Origin: Pedobacter mucosus
GTDB taxonomy: Bacteria > Bacteroidota > Bacteroidia > Sphingobacteriales > Sphingobacteriaceae
Direction: 5' to 3'
NCBI RefSeq assembly: GCF_022200785.1
Contig: NZ_CP087585.1
Location: 2,790,001-2,854,000, forward strand
DNA length: 64,000 nucleotides
Positions 7,889-17,845 of this stretch are shown here, in pieces. The notes below the pieces were generated by a model. The model saw only the letters and a list, made by a program, of their open reading frames with translations, was not told the DNA's origin and did not search any database. The translations under genes were made by a program, and so were the position numbers. The first letter of the stretch is position 1. The number at the start of each line of letters is the position of its first letter.

Positions 7889-9220
7889 ATGTACCAATTA
7901 ACAGTCCCGGCAAATCGAGTAAAGGAATCTTTAAGTAAGCACATTTTAGCTGATGGTTTCGACCTTACCTATGATATGGAGAAAAGCCATGGCGCTTATA
8001 TTTATGATTCAAAATACAATAGAACTTTGCTTGACTTTTTTACCTGTTTTGCTTCCGTTCCATTAGGCTATAATCATCCGAAAATGGTAAATGATGAAGG
8101 GTTTATAAAAAGTCTTTTACAGGCAGCTCTTGCAAATCCATCAAATTCTGATGTTTATACTCAACAATATGCTCAATTCTTAGAAACGTTTTCGCAGGTT
8201 GGAATTCCTAATTATTTGCCACATGCTTTTTTTATTGCTGGAGGAGGTTTAGCCGTAGAAAATGCAATTAAAGTAGCTATGGATTGGAAAGTCCAAAAAA
8301 ACTTTGCTAAAGGATATAATAAAGAAAAGGGTTTCAAGGTTTTGCATTTTGAAAAAGCATTTCACGGCAGAACTGGGTATACCTTAAGTTTAACAAATAC
8401 AGCGCCTGACAAAACAAAGTGGTTTGCAAAATTTGATTGGCCAAGGGTAAGCGTACCTCTTGTTAACTTTCCTTTAGAAGGTTTTAATCTTGGTCAAGCA
8501 ATTGAGACAGAAGAAACCTCCATCTTTCAAATTAAGCAAGCTTTTGCAGAATTTAAAGATGAAATTTGTGCAATAATTGTTGAGCCAATACAATCAGAAG
8601 GTGGAGATAATCATTTACGTGAGGAATTTTTGATTCAGTTAAAAGCCCTCGCTGATGAAAATGACGCGTTTTTAATTTATGATGAAGTACAAACTGGAGT
8701 AGGTTTAACCGGAAAATTTTGGTGCCACCAACACTTTAGCGAAAAAGCTAAACCAGACATTTTGGCTTTTGGTAAAAAGATGCAGGTTTGTGGGATTTTA
8801 GTCGGCAATAAGGTTGATGAAGTTGAAAATAATGTGTTTAATGTTCCAAGCAGAATTAATTCCACCTGGGGCGGTAACTTAGTTGATATGGTGCGTTCTA
8901 CGCAAATATTACAAATTATAGAAGAAGATAAGCTATGCGATAACGCAACTGAAGTAGGTGATTATTTAAAAAATAATTTAACACAATTTGCACAAAAATA
9001 CAATACCATAAACAATGTAAGAGGAAGAGGTTTGCTTTGCTCCTTTGATTTTCCCGATACCCAAATGAGAAACAATTTTATCAATAAAGGCATTCAGAAT
9101 AATGTTATGTTTTTAGGCTGTGGAGAAAAAACAATTCGTTTCAGACCAGCATTGTGTATCGAGCAAAAACATATTGACCAAGGGTTGACGGTTATGGAAA
9201 AAATATTGCCTTTATTGTAG
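7889..9220 (+). CDS. lat: L-lysine 6-transaminase (lysine epsilon-aminotransferase)
   Basis: Class III PLP aminotransferase that moves the epsilon-amino group of L-lysine to 2-oxoglutarate, giving alpha-aminoadipate semialdehyde. The protein is 443 residues from ATG 7889, the length of Lat. Features specific to Lat are FTCFASVPLGYNHP, FHGRTGYTLSLTNT and LAFGKKMQVCG, where Lys296 is the PLP lysine (Lys300 in the mycobacterial enzyme). YDEVQTGVG supplies the cofactor-binding Asp. A longer frame from TTG 7865 is rejected because that TTG lies in the -7 box. The small membrane-protein gene follows after two bases, so they are co-transcribed. A glutaryl-CoA-dehydrogenase-like gene nearby would fit lysine catabolism. 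Confidence 0.92.
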   Translation: MYQLTVPANRVKESLSKHILADGFDLTYDMEKSHGAYIYDSKYNRTLLDFFTCFASVPLGYNHPKMVNDEGFIKSLLQAALANPSNSDVYTQQYAQFLETFSQVGIPNYLPHAFFIAGGGLAVENAIKVAMDWKVQKNFAKGYNKEKGFKVLHFEKAFHGRTGYTLSLTNTAPDKTKWFAKFDWPRVSVPLVNFPLEGFNLGQAIETEETSIFQIKQAFAEFKDEICAIIVEPIQSEGGDNHLREEFLIQLKALADENDAFLIYDEVQTGVGLTGKFWCHQHFSEKAKPDILAFGKKMQVCGILVGNKVDEVENNVFNVPSRINSTWGGNLVDMVRSTQILQIIEEDKLCDNATEVGDYLKNNLTQFAQKYNTINNVRGRGLLCSFDFPDTQMRNNFINKGIQNNVMFLGCGEKTIRFRPALCIEQKHIDQGLTVMEKILPLL

Positions 9221-9222
9221 GC

Positions 9223-9624
9223 ATGAGCAAAAAATTCCTATTTTATTCTATCATCATAACGGTAGTTATCCTCATCTTCTTTATGGTAAAGGATACTCTT
9301 AATCAGCCAGGTGTGAATGATATGAAAGCTGGTTTTAAAGAAATCGCAAAGTTTAGAAACGCAAATAATACTGGTCCTATTCAGCGGATTTATGTTGTTA
9401 CGGTAAAAGATTCTGTTTGGAAAGAAATGGAAGATTACGGCAATTTAATGCCGCATACAAAATATGGAAACACCAAAGTTTATTTCTTCATGGAGAATGC
9501 AAATGTTCCACAGGTCCTGCATCCTGGAGAAATGAACTTTGATCCTACGTACAATAAATCATGCATTGCCTTATTTGAAAAAAGTGCGATGAGTCAGGTT
9601 GCGTTTAATAAAAATCCACTTTAG
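9223..9624 (+). CDS. Small membrane-anchored protein, unknown function
   Basis: A 133-residue protein not recognised as a named family. Residues 5-22 (FLFYSIIITVVILIFFMV) form one transmembrane segment, preceded by SKK, so the remaining 110 residues probably face the periplasm as a small alpha/beta domain with IQRIYVVTVKDSVWKEM and NTKVYFFMEN strands. It starts two bases after the lysine aminotransferase stop, so the two share a transcript; a role in lysine metabolism is not implied by the sequence. No lipobox. Confidence 0.65.
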   Translation: MSKKFLFYSIIITVVILIFFMVKDTLNQPGVNDMKAGFKEIAKFRNANNTGPIQRIYVVTVKDSVWKEMEDYGNLMPHTKYGNTKVYFFMENANVPQVLHPGEMNFDPTYNKSCIALFEKSAMSQVAFNKNPL

Positions 9625-9717
9625 AATTTTTATTCGTTCTCTTATTAATCCTTAAAGCAGTAAATTTTTATAGTTTATTTTTTATTATGCATTAAAAATT
9701 TTTATATGAAAATGATC

Positions 9718-9930
9718 GGTTCTGCACTTTTGGCTACAGCAGTCCCGCTTTCCTTCCTGCCGATATAAGGAATCGGCATCCATTCCAATCGGGTTTAAGA
9801 ACGAAGCTAGCTGTCCAAAACTTAATTTATAAACCTGGTAGAAGCGGTAGCCCACAATTTTTTCTATTGTGGCTATAGCGAATGGCAGGACTAAAGAAGC
9901 TATGAAATAGGAGCTTTCGTTTCTTAAACC
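9718..9930 (+). repeat. Copy B of the GC-rich intergenic repeat family
   Basis: The 350-base gap between two genes contains no plausible reading frame but holds repeat motifs shared with distant sites: GTCCCGCTTTC (9742-9752), ATCGGGTTTAAGAA (9788-9801, identical at 24162-24175), and AGGAGCTTTCGTTTCTTAAAC (9909-9929 region, close to 39553-39573). A hairpin CCACAA/TTGTGG around an ATTTTTTCTA loop lies near 9851-9875. It may be a mobile or REP-like element. Confidence 0.55.
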
Positions 9931-9977
9931 ATAAATAAGTTCTACGTTTTTTAGCCCGCCAGTTTGTGTATCAACTG

Positions 9978-11342
9978 TTATACAAAGGCTGAAAACCCTG
10001 TAATGGCTCTGCCTACAATTAAAGTATTTATTTCTTTTGTGCCTTCGTAAGAGTATATTGCTTCAGCATCAGCAACAAAACGGGCAACATTATATTCGAG
10101 CAAAATGCCATTACCACCCATCACTTCGCGAGCTCTACTCACCACATCTCTGGTTCGAGAAGAACAAAATACCTTTGCCAAAGATGCATGCTCATCTTTT
10201 AACAAACCTTGGTCCTGAAGTTGCGACAAGCGGAAACACAACGTTTGCATTGCAGTTAAATTTGCCAACATTTCTACTAAATGATTTTGAATTAATTGAA
10301 ATGACGCAATCGGTTTTCCAAATTGTTTTCTGGTTCTGGTATATTCCAATGCATTTTCATAAGCGCCTCGGGCACATCCAACGGCTTGCCATGCCACACC
10401 GGCCCTTGTCATTTGCAATACTTTCGCGGTATCCTTAAAAGAATTCGCGTTTAGCAAACGATCTGATTCTTCTACAATACAATTGGTAAGCGTGATTAAC
10501 CCATTCTGAACAATGCGCAAAGCCATTTTGTCTTGCATTTTCTCAACAGCGAAACCAACATTCTCCTTTTTAACAATGAAACCCTTTACATCACCACTTT
10601 CTTCCTCTCTTGCCCAAATTATTAATATATCGGCAAAAGTTGCGTTACCAATCCACTTTTTCTGACCGTTCAAAATCCATTTCCTATCAATTTTCTTACA
10701 AGTCGTGGTCAATCCTCCAGCTGCAGCCGAACCAACTTCGGGTTCTGTTAACCCAAATGCTCCAATAATTTTAAACTGCTGCATTAAAGGAAGCCATTGT
10801 TGTTTTTGCTCTTCAGATCCACAAAGATAAATTGAACCCATGGCCAAACCGCTTTGAACACCAAAAAAGGTGGAAATTGAAGTGTCTATTCTTGCCATTT
10901 CCATGGCTAAAATGCCTTCCATTAAATTAGATTTACCAGGACAACCATATCCTTTATATGTTAAACCACAAATATTAAGCTCGGCTAATTTTGAGATAAT
11001 TTCGAATGGAAACTCAGCTTTATTCCAATAATCGTTTACAATTGGTTTAACTTCTTTTTCTAGAAATGCCCTAACTTTTAATTGAAGATCACGATCCTCA
11101 TCTTTCAACGCTTCATCTCCTAAATGATAGAAATCGCCATCAATAGGTGGTAATTCTCTTTTTTTTCCAGACCCACCGCCCATCATTTTCATCATTCCCT
11201 GAATTTGTTTATTGTCTAAATTTGAAATGGTTTCAACCATTTTTGGTAAATCGACTTTTTTAGATAATAACTCTAACTTATTAAAATCCAAGTGTTTAAA
11301 AAGATTGTATGCATTTCTTATCGAAGAGAATATATTCGCCAT
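9978..11342 (-). CDS. Acyl-CoA dehydrogenase, glutaryl-CoA-dehydrogenase-like
   Basis: A 454-residue flavoprotein dehydrogenase. An unusual N-terminal part of about 65 residues (ending in a GGGSGKKRELPPIDGDFY linker) precedes the normal acyl-CoA dehydrogenase fold. FGLTEPEVGSAAAGG binds FAD and substrate; RKQFGKPIASFQLIQ and VMGGNGILLEYNVAR are family motifs. The C-terminal YSYEGTKEINTLIVGRAITG closely follows glutaryl-CoA dehydrogenase, whose catalytic Glu is in YEGT. Substrate cannot be fixed by eye; glutaryl-CoA is plausible given lysine aminotransferase next door, and a short-chain acyl-CoA is the alternative. ATG 11342 is preferred to TTG 11369. Confidence 0.82.
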   Translation of the reverse strand: MANIFSSIRNAYNLFKHLDFNKLELLSKKVDLPKMVETISNLDNKQIQGMMKMMGGGSGKKRELPPIDGDFYHLGDEALKDEDRDLQLKVRAFLEKEVKPIVNDYWNKAEFPFEIISKLAELNICGLTYKGYGCPGKSNLMEGILAMEMARIDTSISTFFGVQSGLAMGSIYLCGSEEQKQQWLPLMQQFKIIGAFGLTEPEVGSAAAGGLTTTCKKIDRKWILNGQKKWIGNATFADILIIWAREEESGDVKGFIVKKENVGFAVEKMQDKMALRIVQNGLITLTNCIVEESDRLLNANSFKDTAKVLQMTRAGVAWQAVGCARGAYENALEYTRTRKQFGKPIASFQLIQNHLVEMLANLTAMQTLCFRLSQLQDQGLLKDEHASLAKVFCSSRTRDVVSRAREVMGGNGILLEYNVARFVADAEAIYSYEGTKEINTLIVGRAITGFSAFV

Positions 11343-11454
11343 TTTATTCGTTTTAAGAGTAACAAACAAAGTGGAATTTTGTTATACATGGCGATTTAAC
11401 TTCGAAGGCCTCAAAGTTTCATGTGAAGAAAATAATAGAACGGCTAGGTTGAAC

Positions 11455-11504
11455 TCGGCTTTGCGTCCTTCGCGATTTACTTCTCTTTCTTTGCGGTTAA
11501 TTAA
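11455..11504. repeat. Short spacer repeat with CGCAAAG motifs
   Basis: Read on the minus strand, the gap between bshB1 and the upstream dehydrogenase contains AACCGCAAAG and CGAAGGACGCAAAG. Such CGCAAAG arrays are familiar as degenerate intergenic repeats in Bacteroidota genomes. No gene is visible in 11343-11507. Confidence 0.35.
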
Positions 11505-11507
11505 CAG

Positions 11508-12224
11508 TTACTTTAAATCAAATAAATTATTCACGCCCAATAACTTTCTAGATGTAAATCCTTCACCAAAAGTAGCTCCTATACTTTTTCCAAATTCCCT
11601 TGAACGACCAATAACAGTTTCAAAAAATTCTGGAGAAGAAATATAGGTATCTAACCCTTCAACATCTGGATTATAAAATTGAGTTTTAAAAGCCTTAATT
11701 GATTCAATTTTTTTATCCATATGATCAGAAATATCAACGATAATATCTGGTTTCAAATAGCGATCCTGAATATATTGCAATAATAATCTCGGTCGATGAG
11801 CTGACTGCGCTTCCCCATTAATTTGCGTTTCAATTTTTGGTAGGCCAGAAAGAAATACGGCATCATAAACTAAATCCCCTGCCCTTCCATGATCTGGATG
11901 CCGATCTTCCAAAGCATTAGATAATATAATTTCGGGTTGATATTTTCGAATAACTTTTATCACTTCTAAACGATGAAACTCATCATTTAGAAAAAATCCA
12001 TCCCTCATTCTTAGATTTTCACGGGCATGTAAACCTAAGATTTTTGAAGAATCTGCAGCTTCAATATCTCTTGTTTCAGCAGTGCCGCGTGTACCTAATT
12101 CGCCTCGTGTTAAATCAACTAATCCTACTTTTTTACCTAAAGCAATATGCTTCAAAATTGTTCCAGAGCAGCAAAGTTCGGCATCATCAGGATGTACAGC
12201 AATAACTAAAATATCTAATTTCAT
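11508..12224 (-). CDS. bshB1: Bacillithiol biosynthesis deacetylase BshB1
   Basis: A zinc-dependent deacetylase of the LmbE/PIG-L family that removes acetyl from GlcNAc-malate, the second step of bacillithiol synthesis. The 238-residue protein starts MKLDILVIAVHPDDAE, with the metal-binding HPDD at 11-14. TRGELGTRGTAETR (39-52) and RHPDHGRAG (108-116) are the BshB1 signatures; His112 is the second histidine site. Cytoplasmic. Third gene of the DUF4294-gpx-bshB1 operon, six bases after gpx. bshA and bshC are not in the window. Confidence 0.93.
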   Translation of the reverse strand: MKLDILVIAVHPDDAELCCSGTILKHIALGKKVGLVDLTRGELGTRGTAETRDIEAADSSKILGLHARENLRMRDGFFLNDEFHRLEVIKVIRKYQPEIILSNALEDRHPDHGRAGDLVYDAVFLSGLPKIETQINGEAQSAHRPRLLLQYIQDRYLKPDIIVDISDHMDKKIESIKAFKTQFYNPDVEGLDTYISSPEFFETVIGRSREFGKSIGATFGEGFTSRKLLGVNNLFDLK

Positions 12225-12230
12225 ATTATA

Positions 12231-12743
12231 TTAAGGGGTAATTTCACTCAACAGGCGCTGAATTTTCTTTTTAATTTTCGAACTTAAAGGTTTTGTAAAT
12301 GGCAGAAAATAATCTTCTACCTCACCTTTATAATTCACAATATATTTATGGAAATTCCATCGAGGTTTAGAGCTCAACTTTAAATTTTGTTTTTTATCAC
12401 TTAGAAACTGATAAAGCGGATGGGCATATTCCCCGCGAACGAAAATCTTATCAAAAACAGGAAATTTTACTCCATGATTAATTTCGCAAAAGGAAGCAAT
12501 CTCTGATCCAACTAAAGGCTCTTGTTTTCCAAAATCATTTGTTGGAAAACCCAATATTTCAAAATTCGGATCATTAATTTCATCTTTAAGTTGTTGCAAT
12601 TCTTTTAACTGAGGTGTAAATCCACATTCTGAAGCAGTATTAACAATCAATAAAACTTTATTTCTGTATGCAGATAATGGCTGATCATCGCCATTTATTT
12701 TTTTTACTTTAAATGAATAAACATTAGGAATGCCTTTTTGCAT
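12231..12743 (-). CDS. Glutathione-peroxidase-family thiol peroxidase
   Basis: A 170-residue Gpx-family peroxidase using cysteine, not selenocysteine: Cys40 in NTASECGFT. The rest of the catalytic tetrad is present: Gln74 in DFGKQEP, and Trp129-Asn130 in PRWNFHKY. Cys86 (ASFCEINHGVKFP) stands near the usual resolving-cysteine site. The protein has no signal peptide. Enzymes of this type usually take electrons from thioredoxin; the neighbouring bshB1 (six-base gap) suggests that bacillithiol could be involved here, which is an inference. The C-terminal SKIKKKIQRLL is a basic extension. Confidence 0.88.
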   Translation of the reverse strand: MQKGIPNVYSFKVKKINGDDQPLSAYRNKVLLIVNTASECGFTPQLKELQQLKDEINDPNFEILGFPTNDFGKQEPLVGSEIASFCEINHGVKFPVFDKIFVRGEYAHPLYQFLSDKKQNLKLSSKPRWNFHKYIVNYKGEVEDYFLPFTKPLSSKIKKKIQRLLSEITP

Positions 12744-12747
12744 TATT

Positions 12748-13362
12748 TTATTGATAAAACCCTGAGGTACGAATGATGGATTCTATATCTCTATCCTGCT
12801 TCGGATCGTAAGTACTTTTTAAATTATGACCTACAACACGAGCAACAATCTGATAAGAAAAAGCTGCAAAACCACCTTTTGTTTGCTTTACGATATCATA
12901 AGTAGTGCGGCCAACTTCTCTATCAATGAGTTTAGTTAAAATTTGGCCTTGAGTTATAGTTAAATCTTTAATTTCTCGATTAAACATGCCTTTAATTTCA
13001 TTATCGCATTGCTTAACCAATTTTTTCTGCTCTTTCTTCTCTGGTGTTCGGGCAATATCCTGCTCCAATTGCTCATATCTCCGCTTGGCGTATAAAGCAT
13101 AAGGCATAACTTTTAAAACATTGTACCTTAATCTATTAAACGCCATTTGCTCTTCAGGAGACTTCCAAATTCGTAAAGCATAAATACTTACATCATTCAA
13201 TTGCATCCAAGGAATCATTACACCATCAACATTTGTAGAGGCAACTCGTATCGTATCACTTTTACCACTTTTTGGAAAAACAGGGGTTGTAGTCTCCTGT
13301 GCCGCTAGCGAAAGGGTAAAAATCATTACAATACAAAGAAAAAAGAGACCTTTTAATTTCAT
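12748..13362 (-). CDS. Secreted DUF4294 protein
   Basis: A 204-residue protein with a signal peptide (KLKGLFFLCIVMIFTLSLAAQ, cleaved near AAQ), typical of the Bacteroidota DUF4294 family. The mature part has an N-terminal beta region (VDGVMIPWMQLNDVSIYAL) then a charged helical section (RRYEQLEQDIARTPEKKEQKK) and a C-terminal VARVVGHNLKSTYDP. Function unknown; likely periplasmic. ATG 13362 is chosen because the longer frame to 13470 adds 36 residues ahead of a signal peptide and runs through the promoter. First gene of the operon with gpx and bshB1. Confidence 0.8.
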   Translation of the reverse strand: MKLKGLFFLCIVMIFTLSLAAQETTTPVFPKSGKSDTIRVASTNVDGVMIPWMQLNDVSIYALRIWKSPEEQMAFNRLRYNVLKVMPYALYAKRRYEQLEQDIARTPEKKEQKKLVKQCDNEIKGMFNREIKDLTITQGQILTKLIDREVGRTTYDIVKQTKGGFAAFSYQIVARVVGHNLKSTYDPKQDRDIESIIRTSGFYQ

Positions 13363-13376
13363 AAATTTATACTTTA

Positions 13377-13384
13377 CAAAGTTA
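13377..13384 (-). promoter_or_regulatory. -7 box TAACTTTG for DUF4294-gpx-bshB1
   Basis: A perfect TAnnTTTG on the minus strand, about 15 bases before ATG 13362. No well-spaced TTTG is seen upstream, so only the -7 element is claimed. Confidence 0.5.
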
Positions 13385-13470
13385 GGTGTTATTTCATATA
13401 TTAGGTGTTTCACAAAACTAATATAGGTTTTATTGAGAAATAAGACGCAATTTTTACGCAAAAAAAACAA

Positions 13471-15678
13471 ATGAAAACAGAGTTAGTGATTGATTTAGAG
13501 GCGGAGAAGCAGGAAATTCTAAAAAGATATAGGGCATTATTAAGGGCTAGCAAATCTACTTTACAAAAAGGCGATAAAAAAGAAATCAGAAAGGCATTTG
13601 ATATGGCGCTAGAAAGCCATAAAGATATGCGTAGAAAATCTGGCGAGCCATACATTTATCATCCAATTGCGGTAGCCCAAATTGCAGCTGAAGAAATTGG
13701 CTTAGGAACTACGTCAATTGTTTGTGCTTTACTACATGATGTTGTTGAAGATACCGATATTACACTTGAAGATATTGAAAGAGAATTTGGCAAAAAAACA
13801 GCTAAAATTATAGATGGTTTAACTAAAATATCAGGCGTTTTTGATACTAATAGTTCTTTACAAGCAGAGAATTTCCGTAAAATGCTGCTTACTTTGGCAG
13901 ATGATGTTCGTGTTATTCTAATAAAACTTGCCGATCGCTTGCATAACATGCGTACCATGGAGTTTATGCCCCGACATAAGCAACTTAAAATTGCTTCGGA
14001 AACTATTTACTTATATGCGCCATTAGCACATAGATTGGGTTTATATGCTATAAAATCAGAGCTTGAAGATCTTTCTATGAAATATCTTGATCCTGATACT
14101 TATAAATTTATCGCCAAAAAGTTAAATGAGAAAAAGGCTGAAAGAGCCATGTTTATTAAAAAATTTGTGGAGCCAATCGATGGGTTTGTCCATGAGCAGG
14201 GTTTAATGGCCGATGTGTATGGCCGACCAAAATCTATTCATTCCATCTGGAACAAAATGAAAAAGAAAAATATACCTTTTGAAGAGGTTTATGATCTTTT
14301 TGCCATTAGAATAATATTAGATTCTGCCCCAGAAAATGAAAAAGCTGATTGTTGGAAAGCTTATTCTATCGTTACAGATTTATATCGTCCAAATCCTGAT
14401 CGTTTACGCGATTGGGTTTCTTCTCCAAAAGGAAATGGCTACGAAAGTTTACATACCACCGTTATGGGACCACGCGGGCAGTGGGTTGAAGTGCAAATTC
14501 GTACACAAAGAATGAACGAAATTGCCGAAAAAGGTTTTGCCGCACATTGGAAATATAAAGAATCAAGCAATGATAACGGTTTGGATCAATGGATTCAAAA
14601 AGTTAGAGAGATGCTAAACAATCCCGAAGCAAATGCTTTGGATTTTTTAGATGATTTCAAAATGAACCTTTTTTCTGATGAAATTTTCATTTTCACGCCA
14701 AAAGGTGCCTTAATCCAATTGCCTTTAGGCGCAACTGCTTTAGATTTTGCTTTTGAAATTCACACAGGCGTTGGTGCAACCTGTATCGGAGCCAAAGTAA
14801 ATCACAAGCTCGTACCAATTTCTTATAAGCTCCAAAATGGAGATCAGGTAGAAATTATAACCTCAAATAAACAAACACCAAAAGAAGATTGGCTAAATAT
14901 TGTGGTTACGGCGAAAGCCAAATCCAAAATAAAATCTTCTTTAAAAGAAGAGAAACGCAAAATTGCTGATAACGGTAAAGAAATTTTAGAACGCAAATTA
15001 AAGTCGTTAAAGATTACTTACAATACGGATAACCTCCAAAAACTCAGTTACTTTTTCAAATTGCCATCTACTCAAGAACTTTTTGTAAACGTCGCACTCG
15101 GGAAAATTGAACTTAAAGACATTAAAGAATACCTTTCTAGCGAGAAGGAAGTAGAATCTCGTGGACCAGAACGACCTGAAAATTTATCTGTTGATGGCAT
15201 TAAAAATAAAATCAAAGGTGGGGAATCTGATATCTTGCTAATTGGCGAAGATATGCAGCGAATTGATTATACACTTGCGGCATGTTGTAATCCCATTCCT
15301 GGCGATGATGTTTTTGGTTTTATAACTGTTAGTGAAGGCATAAAAATTCACAGAACAAATTGCCCTAATGCAGCTCAATTAATGGCCAATTACGGCTACA
15401 GAGTGATTAAAGCAAAATGGAATAAACAGCAAGAATTAACTTTTTTAACAGGGTTGCATATTGTAGGTATTGATGATGTTGGCTTAATAAACAACATTAC
15501 TCGTGTAATTTCGACTGATTTTAAAGTAAATATGCGGTCGATTACGGTAGATACAAATGAAGGAATTTTTGACGGATCAATCATGATCTTCGTAAATGAC
15601 ACTGAACATCTAGAAAATTTAATTAATAATTTATTAAAGGTTAGAGGGGTAACTGGGGTAACTAGATTTGATGCATAA
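13471..15678 (+). CDS. rsh: Bifunctional (p)ppGpp synthetase/hydrolase (RelA/SpoT)
   Basis: Makes and degrades the stringent-response alarmone (p)ppGpp. 735 residues in the usual order. The HD hydrolase domain (about 45-200) is intact, with His64, His89-Asp90 and Glu93-Asp94 in ALLHDVVEDT, and ADRLHNMRT. The synthetase domain (about 245-365) has RPKSIHSIWNKM, GNGYESLHTTV and EVQIRTQRMNEIAE. The TGS domain (about 395-455) starts IFIFTPKGALIQLP. A zinc-finger-like CCNPIPGDD and the C-terminal ACT domain (about 660-735) follow. With an intact HD site it is bifunctional rather than RelA-like. Divergent from the DUF4294 operon. Confidence 0.95.
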   Translation: MKTELVIDLEAEKQEILKRYRALLRASKSTLQKGDKKEIRKAFDMALESHKDMRRKSGEPYIYHPIAVAQIAAEEIGLGTTSIVCALLHDVVEDTDITLEDIEREFGKKTAKIIDGLTKISGVFDTNSSLQAENFRKMLLTLADDVRVILIKLADRLHNMRTMEFMPRHKQLKIASETIYLYAPLAHRLGLYAIKSELEDLSMKYLDPDTYKFIAKKLNEKKAERAMFIKKFVEPIDGFVHEQGLMADVYGRPKSIHSIWNKMKKKNIPFEEVYDLFAIRIILDSAPENEKADCWKAYSIVTDLYRPNPDRLRDWVSSPKGNGYESLHTTVMGPRGQWVEVQIRTQRMNEIAEKGFAAHWKYKESSNDNGLDQWIQKVREMLNNPEANALDFLDDFKMNLFSDEIFIFTPKGALIQLPLGATALDFAFEIHTGVGATCIGAKVNHKLVPISYKLQNGDQVEIITSNKQTPKEDWLNIVVTAKAKSKIKSSLKEEKRKIADNGKEILERKLKSLKITYNTDNLQKLSYFFKLPSTQELFVNVALGKIELKDIKEYLSSEKEVESRGPERPENLSVDGIKNKIKGGESDILLIGEDMQRIDYTLAACCNPIPGDDVFGFITVSEGIKIHRTNCPNAAQLMANYGYRVIKAKWNKQQELTFLTGLHIVGIDDVGLINNITRVISTDFKVNMRSITVDTNEGIFDGSIMIFVNDTEHLENLINNLLKVRGVTGVTRFDA

Positions 15679-15812
15679 TTTCGGAATCAGGAGTTTAAGG
15701 AAGTGGTTTACACTAAATAATAATAAATTTTAGCTTAAACTTAAAGCGCCTAAATCGAGAACGGGATGCAGACTTCTTACTTAAAAAAGATAGTTCAACC
15801 AAACAATTTACC

Positions 15813-15820
15813 TACCTTTG
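15813..15820 (+). promoter_or_regulatory. -7 box TACCTTTG of the fur-purA operon
   Basis: Perfect TAnnTTTG 17 bases before the fur ATG, which predicts a leader of about 13 bases. The -33 region has no clear TTTG. Confidence 0.6.
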
Positions 15821-15837
15821 AACGGAGTTAAAAAACT

Positions 15838-17644
<1,807 letters not shown>

Positions 17645-17667
17645 CAATAATTTATTAAGAATAAGTA

Positions 17668-17698
17668 AAGCAATCCAAAATGGGTTGCTTTTTTTTTG
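17668..17698 (+). terminator. Intrinsic terminator of fur-purA
   Basis: AGCAATCC pairs with GGGTTGCT (one G-T pair, five-base loop) and is followed by about nine T. It lies 25 bases past the purA stop. Confidence 0.85.
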
Positions 17699-17723
17699 GA
17701 AAGCAGAGTCAGTGCAACTATTA

Positions 17724-17820
17724 TTTTTTAGTCCCGCCAATGTTTCAAGTCCCGATTAATGCCTTTGAAAAGGTGAAAGATTCTGCAACGGGAGCTTTCC
17801 GCTTATGTCGGGTTTAGTTA
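17724..17820 (+). repeat. Copy C of the GC-rich intergenic repeat family
   Basis: Contains GTCCCGC (17731-17737), GGGAGCTTTCCGCTT (17790-17804) and GTCGGGTTTAG (17807-17817), in the same order and orientation as copies B and D. The -7 box of pabB begins at its right end. Confidence 0.5.
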
Positions 17821-17826
17821 CCTTTG
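17819..17826 (+). promoter_or_regulatory. -7 box TACCTTTG of pabB
   Basis: Perfect TAnnTTTG; 19 bases upstream stands TTTC (17796-17799) as a weak -33. The predicted RNA start (about 17831) lies just before a TTG at 17834, which excludes that TTG as a start with any leader and favours ATG 17846. Confidence 0.65.
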
Positions 17827-17845
17827 CCGCAGCTTGAAGAACCCA

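Noticed and set aside
10037..10438. A 133-residue plus-strand frame
   Set aside because: It is antisense to the acyl-CoA dehydrogenase, which has clear catalytic motifs.
13363..13470. A 36-residue N-terminal extension of the DUF4294 protein
   Set aside because: It precedes a good signal peptide and crosses the -7 box at 13377-13384.
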